This document shows positions 22,144 to 32,492 of a stretch of 64,000 bases of DNA, one piece after another (within the stretch, counting starts at the first letter, position 1; every line of letters begins with the position of its first letter). The notes beneath the pieces were generated by a model. The model did no database searches and had not been told where the DNA came from. It saw only the letters and a list, made by a program, of their open reading frames with translations. The DNA comes from Deltaproteobacteria bacterium (GTDB lineage Bacteria; Lernaellota; Lernaellaia; JACKCT01). The translations under genes and the position numbers were made by a program. The stretch spans positions 372,001 through 436,000 of the forward strand of contig JAOSJX010000023.1 in assembly GCA_027493875.1 (NCBI GenBank). Direction: 5' to 3'.

Positions 22144-23296
22144 GACAACAACCCCCTGAAGACCGCGTCGCCTTCCGGCGCGTCCGCCTCCATCGCGTCA
22201 CGGACGATCGATTCGAGCAGATCCGGCGTAATGTCCCGTCCGCCAAGACCGGTGATGTAGCCGAACACCGTCGGTCGCCGCGGATCGTTGCACACCGCCG
22301 CGCGCAATTCGTCCGAAAAAATTCCGCCCTTCCCGAAACTGATATTGCGGTCGACGACAATCGCCTTTCGCTTTCCCGAAAGCGCGCGCAAGACGGCCTC
22401 GACGGGAAAGGGCCGGAACAACCTGATTTTCAACAGGCCGATGGGCACGCCTTCCGCACGCAGCTTTTTCTGAACGAGGCGCGCCGGGCTCGTCGTCGAC
22501 GACGAGGTCACGAGAACTGTCTCCGCGTCATCGCAATCGACGGCTTCGACGCCGGCGTAGGGCCGTCCGAAAGCCTCGCCCCACTCTTTGCCCGCCGCGT
22601 CGACGACGTCCACGGCTCGAAGATGCGCCTGTTGAACGTGGTAGCGCATTTCCATGTACGAATCCGGCTGAACCAGCGCGTAAAACGCGCGCGGGTCCGT
22701 CGGGTCGAGCACCGGCCGCTGTTTTGGCGACGGCAGATAGGCGTCGATTTCTTTTTGGGTCGGAATGTCCACCGGCTCGTAGGTGTGCGAGAGAAAAAAA
22801 ACGCGTCGTAGCATACCATCACCGGCAAAGGACGTCTTCCGCGATGCGAAACGCCTGAATAACGGTGTCGAGCACCTCCTGATTGTTCTCCACGTACAGT
22901 TGCACCCACCCGGTGTCGCGTTGCGAGAGACTGTCGGTTTGATCGGCCCAGATATTCCACCCCGGCGCCATGGCGCGGTTGGCGTTCACCATCACGATCG
23001 GAAGACGCGCCCCACCCGCCCAGTGAAGCAGCTCGTGCATGTACGCGAGTCCGTTGGCCGACGTCGCCGTGAACGTCCGCGATCCGGCGGAACTCGCGGC
23101 GATCACCGCGGCCATCGCCGAGTGCTCCGATTCCACCTTCAGAAACTTCGCCGCCAGCCGTCCGTCAGCGCACATCTCCGAGAGTTCCTCGACGATCTGC
23201 GTCTGCGGCGTGATGGGATAGGCGGAGACGACCTGCACGCGCGCCAACTGCGCGGCGTAGGACGCGGAATGATTGCCCATGAGAACTTTTTTGCAT
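22140..23296 (-). CDS. porA: Pyruvate:ferredoxin oxidoreductase, alpha subunit (frameshifted)
   Basis: About 385 residues. Blocks: VVSAYPITPQTQIVEELSE near 18, VESEHSAMAAVIAASSAGSR split near 50, SANGLAYMHELLHWAGG, ARLPIVMVNANRAMAPGWN, and QTDSLSQRDTGW. The C-terminal half reads SHTYEPVDIPTQKEID and later ERNISFGKGGIFSDEL-like text (DRNISFGKGG). Breaks: the A6 run at 23285-23290 should be A5, giving the true start MQKVLMGNHSAS at 23296; one near 22830; and one in the T8 run near 22795. The enzyme makes acetyl-CoA and CO2 from pyruvate with reduced ferredoxin, reversibly. It begins 2 bp after the preceding gene. Confidence 0.92.
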
Positions 23297-23298
23297 CG

Positions 23299-25056
23299 CT
23301 ATTCCTCCGCGATGGACATGGCGTTGCGCGGGCACTCGTGAACGCAGACGCCGCAGCCCTTGCAGTAGTCGAAATCGATGGTGTAGCCGGCGGATCCGTT
23401 CGACCGGCGCGTGATGGCGAGATCGGGGCAGAAGATCAGGCACGTATCGCACATCGTGCAGACGCCGCAGTGAAAGCAGCGCGACGCTTCGGCCGTGGCT
23501 TGCTCGTACGTGATCGTCTGTTCGACTTCGCGAAAATCAGCCAGGCGCTCGCGAACCGCCTCCTGGCGGATCGCCGGCCGGGAGGCCTCGGTAAAATAGT
23601 TCGTGTTGATTTTGTCGAACGAAACGACGCCGTTTGAGGATTTCGCGCGCCGATGCGCTTTCCCGGAAACCAGATAGCGATTGATCGACACGGCGCCGGT
23701 GGCTCCGATGAAGGAGCGGGCCGGAATCTCATCGGACCCGCCGTCGAGGTAGGCGTCGATCCGGAGGGCCGCTTTCTTGCCCGCGCCGATGGCGTGCGCC
23801 ACCGTATTTTCGTTGCTCGCGCAGTCGCCGCCCGCGAAGAGGCGCGCGCGGCCGACGGTAACCGGTCGGTCGAGGCCCACGCGTCCGCGCGGGCCGTGGA
23901 GGGCGTCCGGCAGAAAAGAAAAATCGACGTTCTGGCCGATGGCGACGACGACCTGGGACGCCTGCGCCGTAAACGCGGTTTCCGGCAGCCGTTCGGGATG
24001 GGGCCAGCCGAATTCGTCACGCGGCCCGAGTTTGACGCGGTCGAAACGGAGTACCAAGCGCCCCGTGGACGCGGCGGAAAACTCCGACGCCAGGCAATGC
24101 GTTTCAATCGCCACGCCCTCTTTAAGCGCCTCGGCGATCTCCTCCTCGTGCGCCGCCATTTCGCGGACCGGCAGCAACGAGTAGATGCACACCTCGGCGC
24201 CGAGCCGCCGCGCCGTCCTCGCGGCGTCAATGGCCGTATTGCCGTCTCCAATCACGGCGACGCGTTCGCCGACCGACGGCGGGTTGCCGGCCGCGACCCG
24301 GCGGAGAAATTCGAGCCCGGTCCAGACATTGTCGAGGTCTTCGCCCGGCATGCCCAAGCGCATCGACCGATGTGCGCCGCACGCGACAAACAGCGCATCC
24401 GCATCGCCGGCCTGCTCCAACGAAAGATCGGTGCCGACCCGCGTGTTGGTGTGGATCAGCACACCGAGCCGCTCCACGCGTTCGATCTCGCGCGCCAAAA
24501 TTTCCCGCGGCAGGCGATAGTTGGGGATGCCGTACCGGAGCAGGCCGCCCGCCTCCTCCGCGGATTCGAACACGACGACGTCGTGACCGAGCCGCGCCAG
24601 ATGATAGGCGGCCGACAGCCCCGACGGGCCCGCGCCGAGGATATGAACGCGCTTTCCCGAGGGCTCCCGCAGCGGCCGCGGAACCTCGTCCGGCGCGGCG
24701 TGCTCCGCGGCGAAACGCTCCATCGCGTTGATCGCAACCGGCCGGTCGAACCCGCCACGGTTGCACGCCGTCTCACAGGGGTGAAAGCAAACCCGGCCAC
24801 ACACCGAAGGAAACGGATTCTCCTCGACCAGAAGGCGCCACGCCTCGTCCGGGCGCTCTTGCCCGATCAGGGCGAGCAATCCCTCCACGTCGTTTCCCGC
24901 GGGGCAGCCGTGATTGCACGGCGGCGTCTTGTTCTCGTAGGAGGGCTTCAGGTAGCGCCATGACCCGGTGTGGTTCCAGGACATGTCGGCTTGGGAAACG
25001 ACGCTATCGGGAACGTCGCTGACGCGCTCGAATTTGATCGCTTGCGCTTTGGACAT
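23299..25056 (-). CDS. GltD-like NAD(P)/FAD oxidoreductase fused to a 2x[4Fe-4S] PorD-type domain
   Basis: This 585-residue protein combines three parts. Residues 40-120 hold the GltD-type N-terminal cysteines (PPCNHGCPAG, VCGRVCFHPCETACNRG). Residues 130-440 form the FAD and NAD(P) Rossmann domains (HILGAGPSGLSAAYHLARLG, VAVIGDGNTAIDAARTARRLG, FAGGDCASNENTV). The C-terminus carries two ferredoxin clusters (CFHCGVCTMCDTCLIFCPD and CKGCGVCVHECPRN). It replaces the small PorD subunit of the four-subunit enzyme, so electrons could pass from pyruvate directly to NAD(P). It lies between porG and porA and is intact. Similar fusions are known in anaerobes. The preferred nucleotide cannot be told from the sequence. 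Confidence 0.88.
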   Translation of the reverse strand: MSKAQAIKFERVSDVPDSVVSQADMSWNHTGSWRYLKPSYENKTPPCNHGCPAGNDVEGLLALIGQERPDEAWRLLVEENPFPSVCGRVCFHPCETACNRGGFDRPVAINAMERFAAEHAAPDEVPRPLREPSGKRVHILGAGPSGLSAAYHLARLGHDVVVFESAEEAGGLLRYGIPNYRLPREILAREIERVERLGVLIHTNTRVGTDLSLEQAGDADALFVACGAHRSMRLGMPGEDLDNVWTGLEFLRRVAAGNPPSVGERVAVIGDGNTAIDAARTARRLGAEVCIYSLLPVREMAAHEEEIAEALKEGVAIETHCLASEFSAASTGRLVLRFDRVKLGPRDEFGWPHPERLPETAFTAQASQVVVAIGQNVDFSFLPDALHGPRGRVGLDRPVTVGRARLFAGGDCASNENTVAHAIGAGKKAALRIDAYLDGGSDEIPARSFIGATGAVSINRYLVSGKAHRRAKSSNGVVSFDKINTNYFTEASRPAIRQEAVRERLADFREVEQTITYEQATAEASRCFHCGVCTMCDTCLIFCPDLAITRRSNGSAGYTIDFDYCKGCGVCVHECPRNAMSIAEE

Positions 25057-25075
25057 GACCGGCTCCTCCTGCGCG

Positions 25076-25628
25076 CTAATTGAGTAACGTGCTTTCGTAC
25101 GCCTCCCGCGCCGCGGCGACGTTCTCCTCCGGCTTGAGCGGGACTTCTTCCATAATCGCTTTGGAAATGTTGTCGAAATCCACGAGGCCGAGCGCCGCGC
25201 TGATGGCTCCGAGAATCGCCGTGTTGACGATGGGGCTGGCGGCGCTGCCCAGCCGGTACTTCACCGCGATGGCGCTCGCATCGACGCACGCCACCTTGAA
25301 ACCGGCCAGCGACGAATACGCCGCCGGCCCGCTTTGCGAGTTGACGAGAATGGTTCCGCCTTTTTTGAGCCCCCGCCGTCACGTCGATCGCGTCGATGAG
25401 CGAATGGTCCATCACGATGAGATGGTCCGGGTGATAGACGTTGTTGCGCAGAAGAATGCGTTCCGCGTCGGCGCGCAGGTAGGCCTCGATCGGTGCGCCG
25501 CGCCGCTCGACGCCGAACTTGGGAAAGCTCTGAACGAATTGACCGGTTTTGGAAAAGTGCGCAGGCCAGGATCTTGGACGCGATCACGGCCCCCTGCCCC
25601 CGCGTCCGTGAAAACGCAGCTCGATCAT
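25076..25628 (-). CDS. porG: Pyruvate:ferredoxin oxidoreductase, gamma subunit (several frameshifts)
   Basis: About 183 residues. The start reads MIELRFHGRGGQGAV once a missing base near 25597 is restored, then IASKILACALF. The middle, after two more breaks, reads ILLRNNVYHPDHLIVMDHSLIDAIDV, and the end is YRLGSAASPIVNTAILGAISAALGLVDF with EEVPLKPEENVAAAREAYE. These match the gamma chain of POR-type enzymes, which holds coenzyme A. At least three indels (25360-25600) scatter the gene over three frames. It is the first por gene, 19 bp before the fused oxidoreductase. Confidence 0.85.
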
Positions 25629-25678
25629 GGGCACGACCTTTCTCGCGCCCCCACACGGCCCCTGGAAAATCGCCCCGC

Positions 25679-26278
25679 CTAATCCGAGTAGGGATAAAGG
25701 ACCGCGAGCGCGCGGGCCTTTCTGGGCCCCAAGGCTTTCAGCCGGTGCGGGAGCTTGGAATAAAAATACAAACTATCGCCGGCGTTCAGCGTAAACCGCC
25801 GGCTCTCGATCTCGCATTCCAGCGTGCCGTCCAGCAGATGGAGAAACTCTTCTCCGTCATGCGCGGCGGCGCGGATTTCCTCGTCCACGTCCGGGTCGAA
25901 TTCGATCATAAAAGGCTGCATATGTTTGGATTTCAGCCGCCAGGCGAGGGATTCGTAATTGTAGGACAGGCGCTGCTGTCCGTCCGCCCGAGAAGAGGGG
26001 ACGCGAAGCCGGTTTTCCGCGGGAACAAACTCAAGTTGCTCCACCGGTTCGTCCCGGGCGAAAAAAGCGTCCATGGCGACGTTCAGTTCGCGCGCGATGT
26101 TGAGGAGCGTCCCAAGCATCGGCGCGACGGTGTCCGATTCGATTTCGCGTAAAAGCGCCGGAGAGATGCCGACTTTCGCGGACAGTTCCTCGACGCCGCA
26201 GCACCGCCCCTCGCGGAGTGTACGGACCTTAAGACCGATCGCGAGTTTTTTCAGTTCCTGCTGGATTTCGGCGGCCAT
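25679..26278 (-). CDS. XRE-family regulator with C-terminal cupin
   Basis: This 199-residue protein has an N-terminal helix-turn-helix (LKVRTLREGR, EELSAKVGISPALLREIESDTVAPMLGTLLNIAREL at about 16-65, in family order) and a C-terminal cupin_2 barrel (about 115-190: FMIEFDPD, HDGEEFLHLLDGTLECEI, LNAGDSLYFYSKLPHRLKAL). Regulators with this layout respond to a small ligand bound by the cupin. It is 50 bp upstream of porG on the same strand, so it probably heads and controls the por operon. It is also divergent from the TonB receptor 188 bp away. The reading frame is intact. Confidence 0.88.
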   Translation of the reverse strand: MAAEIQQELKKLAIGLKVRTLREGRCCGVEELSAKVGISPALLREIESDTVAPMLGTLLNIARELNVAMDAFFARDEPVEQLEFVPAENRLRVPSSRADGQQRLSYNYESLAWRLKSKHMQPFMIEFDPDVDEEIRAAAHDGEEFLHLLDGTLECEIESRRFTLNAGDSLYFYSKLPHRLKALGPRKARALAVLYPYSD

Positions 26279-26466
26279 GACGTCACCCGTCGGTTGAGAA
26301 TTATGACCTGGATCATACTACCGGACTTCTCGCCGCGGATCAAGGAAAATGAATCACCATTCATTTTTTTCCGCCGCGCCGCGTAAATACCGCGAGGTTT
26401 TCCGTGCTTCCTTGCACCCTGTGCCTTATTGCTCGTATATAGGGCGAACAAAATTTCGGGGACACG

Positions 26467-28409
26467 ATGCGTTTGGCCGGGCGATTAACCCTCGCGATCC
26501 TGCTCTTGACCGGGGTCGCATGGGCCCAGGACGGGACCTACACGGAATTTACGGCGGCTCGGACGCTGACGCCCGGAGCGGACGCCGCTGGATGCACGGC
26601 TCACGAGTACGGCGCGGAGCAACTCGAAGCCCTCGGCGCTCGGGATCTCGGAGAAGCGCTCGAACTCGTCACCGGCGGTTTCGTCCTCGTCGGCGACCGT
26701 CTGCCGGACCGCCAGGAAACCTATTTGCGCCTGCGTGGCGGCCGCCCCGAGGATACGCGCGTTCTCGTCGACGGCGTCCCGATGGAAGACGCGTTCCGCG
26801 GCACAACCGACCTGACGCGCCTCACGGTCAACCAGATCGCCTTGGTCCGGGTCAGTAGCGGACCCTGCCCGTCGCGATATTTCTCCGCGGCGCGGGGTGG
26901 AACCGTCGAGGTGTTCACCAAGCAACCGGGGCGCTACTTTACCGCTGGATTCGGAACGCAGTGGGGCTCCGGCGAGGCCCTGCTCTACCGCCTCTGGCTC
27001 GGCGACACGCAAGGCCCGCTGAACTATTTCGGCGCGGCAAACCACGATGAACGCGACGATTGGATGATGTCGACGGCCTTTGGCGAGGACCCGCCCAACG
27101 AGGCGGGAGGGCAGCGCGAAAACTCCGACCTGCGCCGAGACGCCTTCACGGGGCGCGCGGGGCTTATGTTCGACGACGACTTCCAGATTTTCGTCGGCGG
27201 CTCGTACGACGAGGACGAAAAAGGGATTCCGCAACGCCTCGCGACACAGTCGAAATTCCACGACCGCTTCGGCCATCGGCGACGGTCCGTCGGCCATGCG
27301 ACGATCTACAGCCGCCCGTCGAACGTTTTTGAATTGCGCGGCGGCGGATACATTCTGGAAAGCGCCCAGCGGCTCGATCGCTATCTCGATCCGGAATTTC
27401 GCTTCCTCGGCGAAGAGGATCACCAGCGGGAGCTGAATTGGGGCGCGCGGCTCTGGCCGACCTTGGACTTCGGCCCGGCGTCGAGGATTCGCTTATCCGG
27501 CGAGTTTCGCCGCGCGGTGACGGAGATTTGGACGCAGGGCGATTCGCGCGACCGGTTCCAGATCACCACGACGCACCTCGCGCTCGAAGACGACGTCCGG
27601 CCGTGGAATCCCTCACGATCTCCCTCGGCGTTGCCTACGACCAAATCACCTTCGATCTCGTCGAAGGAGACTTCGACGTCGACCCCCAAAGCGCCGTCGG
27701 TCCGCGTGGCGCGATCGTCATTCGGCCTTTCGACGGCGGCCAGGTTCACATTTCCGGCGCGCAAAAGGCGCGCTTTACGACCCCGGCCGAATTATTCGAT
27801 CCCGCTCCCACGGCGGCTCCGGAGTTGGACCCCGAGCAATCGGCCGAAGGGGAAATCGGGTTCCATCACACGTTCGGCGAAACGTTCGGCTACGAATTGA
27901 CCGGATTTTACCAGTCGACAACGGATGTGGTTCGCGGTCCATACGATCCCGTCAACAGAGATTTTGGAAGGGCCGTCAACGCCGGTAATGAAACGAATCT
28001 CGGCGGGACGGTACGTGTCACGGCGAATCCGATGGAGGGGCTTTACACGCGCGCCGACTATACCTATCTGTCCGTTCGCTTCGATTCGGAGGACAGGACG
28101 CTGTTTCCGGAAGACGTCTTTTGGACACCCGCGCACCGTGCAAACTTTTTGATCGGTGGCCGATTGCCCGGCGGGTTCGGGGCGAATATCGGCGCGTCCT
28201 ATTCAAGCGAAACGGCGGACCCGGAATCGGAGGACCGTGAGGATCTGTCCGCTTTCGGACTGCTTCACGCGAAGGCCTATTATAATTACCGCAATTTCAT
28301 GGAAATTTGGGCAGGGGCGAACAACATTCTGGACGTCTACTACGAAACCGCGCGCGACTATCCGATGCCCGGCCGCTTCATTCACGGCGGCTTGTCTCTG
28401 ATGTTCTGA
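26467..28409 (+). CDS. TonB-dependent outer-membrane receptor (frameshifted)
   Basis: About 647 residues. A signal peptide (LTLAILLLTGVAWAQ) precedes a plug domain: GARDLGEALELVTGGFVLVG, TYLRLRGGRPEDTRVLVDGVP, IALVRVSSGPCPSRYFSA, GGTVEVFTK. The long C-terminal part has alternating strands ending GGLSLMF, with a terminal aromatic residue as in outer-membrane barrels. A break near 27605 separates DDVRPWN from VESLTISLGVAYDQ. TonB receptors import siderophores, cobalamin or oligosaccharides; the substrate is unknown. B12-dependent enzymes elsewhere in the window make cobalamin a possibility but no riboswitch is visible upstream. The 78-bp gap after it contains nothing notable. Confidence 0.85.
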
Positions 28410-28487
28410 AACGTTGACGCCGCGCGTGTTTTTCACAATCCTTGGGCGCGCCGTTCGTCGAAAAACGTTCGACGGCGCGGAAGAAGC

Positions 28488-30436
28488 ATGATGAATGTCG
28501 TCGAAACAGGCCGTGAACGGGCCGTGAAAACCGCCCCGGAAGATCCGTTCTTTGTTCTTCCCGCGGACCACGAACAAGCCGCCGGACTTTCGAAGCTGCT
28601 GCTCGCCGTCTGGGGACTCGCCCTCACGGCCGGTTTTTTTCTGGTGGGCATCGCCGCGGGCGATTTCGCTAACCTGCATAAATACGGATGGGACGAGGAT
28701 CATCAAAACTACATTATGCGTCTTTCCAGCGAGGAGCAGTTGTTCTACGTCGCCCTGCTCCTGTTGTTCCCCGCCGCGATCTTTCTGGCGCTGGCGTTTG
28801 AAGACCGGATCGGCCCGCGACTGGTCGGCTGGACCCGGCGCGTCGCGGCCGACGAAAAAACCGCCAAAAAGTGCGTTGTCGGACTAACCTTTCTCGCCGT
28901 GGCGGCGATCGGGGCGACGGCGGGTGGCGTGCTTGAGGGAACGTGGATTACGGACGACGAAAACGTCTACGTGTTCCAATCGCGCATTTTCGCGGCGGGC
29001 CGTCTCGCCCTGCCCTCGCTGGAGACGCCGGAAGACCGGATTTTCAACGACAATATCTTCCTCGTGAACAACGGTAAAATTTATGGGCAGTACCCGCTGG
29101 GTCACAGCGCGTTTCTGCTGCCCGGCGTCATCATCGGGTTTCCGCGTCTGATGACCATTCTCGCGGCGGCGTTGACGATCCTCGGCTGCTACCTGCTCGG
29201 GCGCGAACTCTACGACCGGCGTACGGGACTCGCCGCCGCGGCGCTGCTCGTTTTCCTCGCCGATGTTTCTCATGACCTCCGCGACGGTGCTGTCCCACGC
29301 GTCGATGCTTCTGTTCCTGACCTGGTACGGCTGCTTTCTTATACGAACCGTCAAACATCGCCGCGTGCGCGACGCCGCCCTGACGGCGTTGTTTTTCGGG
29401 CTGGCCTTTCACGTCCGCAGTGCGACCACGTTCTTAATCGCGGGGCCCAGCGCCTTGGCGCTGACCGCCGCGCTGGCCTTTCGCCGGGATAGCGCCGACG
29501 AAGAGCGCCCCGGCGGGTTGCGCTCTCGGTGTTTTCAAATCTCAAATTGATCGCGACGCTCGCCGGAATACTCGGCGGCGCCATCGGTCTTTATCTGTTT
29601 ATCAACTGGGCCCTGAACGGCTCGCCCTTTCTGACCAACTACCACGCGGTATGGATCGGCAACACGCCCCACGAAACGCCCTTCGGTTTCGGACGCGGCT
29701 TCTGGAATATCTATCACACGCCGGAAGCCGGTTTGAAAAACATGGGGAACAACTTTCTGCGCTTGAACGTCTGGTTGCTCGGTTGGCCGGTCGGCTTCCT
29801 TTTCGTCGCCGTGCGGATGATCCGCCGGGGCAGCACGGCCGCGGATTGGATACTTTTCTCGTCGCTTGTTCTTTCCTTTGCCATGTATTTCTTCTTCTTT
29901 TGGCCGGGCATCTCGGAAACGGGTCCCGTCCTTTATTACGAGCTCGTCGTCCCCTTGATCCTGTTGACGGCGCGCGGCCTGTTCGCCGCCATCGAATGGA
30001 TGGCCGTCGCCGTGGACCGCGAGCGGGCCGTCCGTCGCGTCGGAACGTTTGTGGCGATCGCCGTCTTCCTCGCCGCGATCTCCACGACGCAGACCTATCT
30101 CAGAGCGCTTAAAAAACCGTCGAGCCCATCAACGAGCCCTACGAGCTCATGGCGAATCGCGGCATCGACGAAGGCGTCGTCTTCATGGACTACTACGTCA
30201 AAGGCGACTACCTCCACTCGTGGGTCGCGGGTCGCAAAAATACGAACCCATTGCTTGGCGATAAGCTGCACTTCGTTCTCAATTTAGGGCTCGAACAGGA
30301 TAAGCGGTTTCGCGACAAGTATTTTCCCGACCAACCGGCGTATGTCCTGTGGTGGACGGAGGACGGCCCGCGCCTCGTGCGCCTTGAAGACTACGACGAG
30401 GAATATCTGACGCGAAATTATCCGGAAGTCCGATGA
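28488..30436 (+). CDS. GT39-type membrane glycosyltransferase A (frameshifted)
   Basis: About 649 residues with roughly a dozen hydrophobic helices. The first loop has TWITDDENVYVFQSRIFAAG, the acidic loop expected for the catalytic site of GT-C (GT39/PMT_2-like) enzymes that use polyprenyl-phosphate sugars. It is followed by YGQYPLGHSAFLLPG and a helix GCYLLGRELYDRRTGLAAAALLVFL. The C-terminal soluble part reads ANRGIDEGVVFMDYYVKGDYLHSW. Breaks near 29265, 29520 and 30115 split it. The last codons overlap the next ATG (ATGA at 30433). Such enzymes add sugars to lipids or proteins on the periplasmic side; the acceptor is unknown. Confidence 0.78.
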
Positions 30437-31313
30437 TCGGGCGTCTTCTCGTCTTTTTGAAAGCGATTCGCGCTTTCGAATCCACGCTGATGTGCGGTTT
30501 TCCGCTCGTCGGCACGGTCTTCGCCATGCGCGAATTGAATGCGGCCACGGTGGCGACGATCGTACGCTTCGTCGTCGCGACCTACGGTCTTGTGATCTAC
30601 GTCTACACCCTCAATTCATGGGGCGGCGCCGAGGCCGACGCGGCCAACGCTCGGCTCGGCGAACATCCGTTGGTCACCGGAGAGATCACGAAGACGCAAC
30701 TGATGGCTGTTTGCCTCGGAGGGCTGGCCCTCTCCTTTTTTCTCTATCTTCGCTGGTTCCCGCAGTGCTTCCTTTTGCCATGGCGATCATGGCGGTTTGG
30801 ACGCTCTATTCCCATCCGTGGGTGCTGGCGAAGGGACGGCCGGTTTTCGGCAATCTGGTGCATTTGAGCGGCGGGGTATTCCAATTCTTGCTGGGGTACG
30901 TCGTGCTGCGCCCCGTCGACGCAACCGGTTTCTTCCTTGCCCTTTATTTCGCCGGTATTTTTGCGGCCGGGCACCTTAACCACGAGGTGATGGACCACGA
31001 CGCCGACAAGCTCATGGGCCTGCGCACGAACGCCGTGGTCTTCGGCCCGAAAAAAATGCTTTACGTCGCGTTCGCCTTCTTCACGCTTTGGGCCGCCTAT
31101 ATCGCGGCCCTTACGGTTTCGCGTGTTCTTCCGGTCGTTTGGACGTGGCCTTTCTTGGCGATTTTCCCGTTTCATGCTATAGCCCTTGCGGTTTTTCGCC
31201 CGGGACCCACCGAGACCTACCGGATGGAGTACCAAAAACTGTACCGGGCCTTGTATCTCACGGCGGGGCTGGTGGTCCTGACAACAAGGATCGCGCGCCT
31301 CGCTTTCGTATGA
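30433..31313 (+). CDS. UbiA-superfamily prenyltransferase with altered first motif (frameshifted)
   Basis: About 293 residues with eight or nine membrane helices. The second aspartate motif is intact: HLNHEVMDHDADKLMGLRT fits ExxDxxxDKxxGxxT. The first motif, normally NDxxDxxxD, reads NSWGGAEAD, losing two acidic residues. A break near 30765 lies in the helix FFLYLRWF before VLPFAMAIMAVWTLYSHPWVLAKG. UbiA enzymes join an isoprenoid diphosphate to an aromatic ring, sugar or glycerol-1-phosphate. The adjacent geranylgeranyl-reductase-like gene suggests an isoprenoid lipid or quinone product. It overlaps the preceding gene by 4 bp. Confidence 0.82.
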
Positions 31314-31328
31314 ACGGGAGGACGGCCG

Positions 31329-32449
31329 GTGGCCATACCCACCTATGACGTCGTCGTGGTCGGCGCGGGACCCGCGGGGTCCGTCGCCGCGTACGAGACC
31401 GCCAAAGAAGGTTTCAAAACCCTTCTCATCGAGCGCGACCATTCGCCGGGCTGGTTCAACGCCTGCGGCGGCGGCATCGGTTACTTCATCAAGGAACTCT
31501 ACGACATCCCCGACGACATCGCGGGACGCGCCATCAACAAAATCGAGGTCGTGCTGCACAACCGCCGCAAGACCTATGAGTCCGACAAACCGCTGTTTTT
31601 GACGATGCAGCGCCCGCGCTTCGATAAATGGTTCGCCGAACGCGCCGTCGGCGCTGGGGCCAGGCTGCTCACATCGCACAAAGCGCTCGACTACGACCCC
31701 TACCATCGCGTGCTGACGGTTTTGCGTCGGGAAGACGGCGAGCGGATTCAATTTAAGGGACAAATCTTTATCTTCGCCGACGGCGCCAGGACACTCGCAT
31801 GGCGATCCTGCCGCCTCGGCCTGTCACCCACCATGCCGATGCATTTCGGCATTTCGCAGGAGCTGACGCTACCGAATCCACCGCACGACAAATTCGAATT
31901 CATCTTCGACGAAGTGCGTCTCCCCTACGGCTACTTCTGGGTGTTCCCGCGTGAAACCGCGCTGCATGTCGGCGTCGGCGGTCCCGCGCGTCAGCTTCAG
32001 GCCGGCATGGTGCACCTGCTGCGCGAGTGGCTCGACACGCGTGAAGACCTCAAAGGGCTGACCTCGGAACGCAACACCGGCGGCCTGATTCCCGCCTTTT
32101 GACGGACAAACTTCACGGCGAGGGCGTGCTGGTCGTCGGCGATTCCGGCGGATTCGTCAATCCGATCACCGGCGGCGGCATTTTCCTGGGGATGAAAAGC
32201 GCCGAGGCGGCGGCCAAGACGGCCTGCGAGGGCCTGCACATGAATCGCACCGGACGCCCACTTCCTGGCCCGGTACTCCCGGCGCATTAAATACGGGAAA
32301 ATTTACTTCCCCGTGAAATCCCTCGACGCGCTGGTCCGATTAAGCCAGAAACGCCTCAAAAAAACAGGCAAGCCGCTTCTCTCGGAATTCTTTTTTATCT
32401 GTACTGCGAAGCGTTTTTCCGTCTCCTGCGCGTGATTAAGGATTTCTAA
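31329..32449 (+). CDS. Geranylgeranyl reductase family FAD-dependent oxidoreductase (frameshifted)
   Basis: About 373 residues. GTG 31329 follows GGGAGG. The FAD motif VVVGAGPAGSVAAYETAKEG begins at residue 8. Further blocks: NACGGGIG near 48, LTMQRPRFDKWFAERA near 100, YGYFWVFPRE near 200, and the second FAD motif VLVVGDSGGFVNPITGGGI near 265. Breaks occur near 32098, 32265 and 32380; the correct end is CEAFFRLLRVIKDF with TAA at 32447-32449. Family members saturate isoprenoid chains in chlorophyll, archaeal lipid and menaquinone pathways. It directly follows the UbiA gene, strengthening an isoprenoid-lipid reading. Other flavin oxidoreductases of this fold remain possible. Confidence 0.82.
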
Positions 32450-32492
32450 AGCGCCGCCCCTCCGCCCGCGCCATCTATGGTAGATTGCGGCG

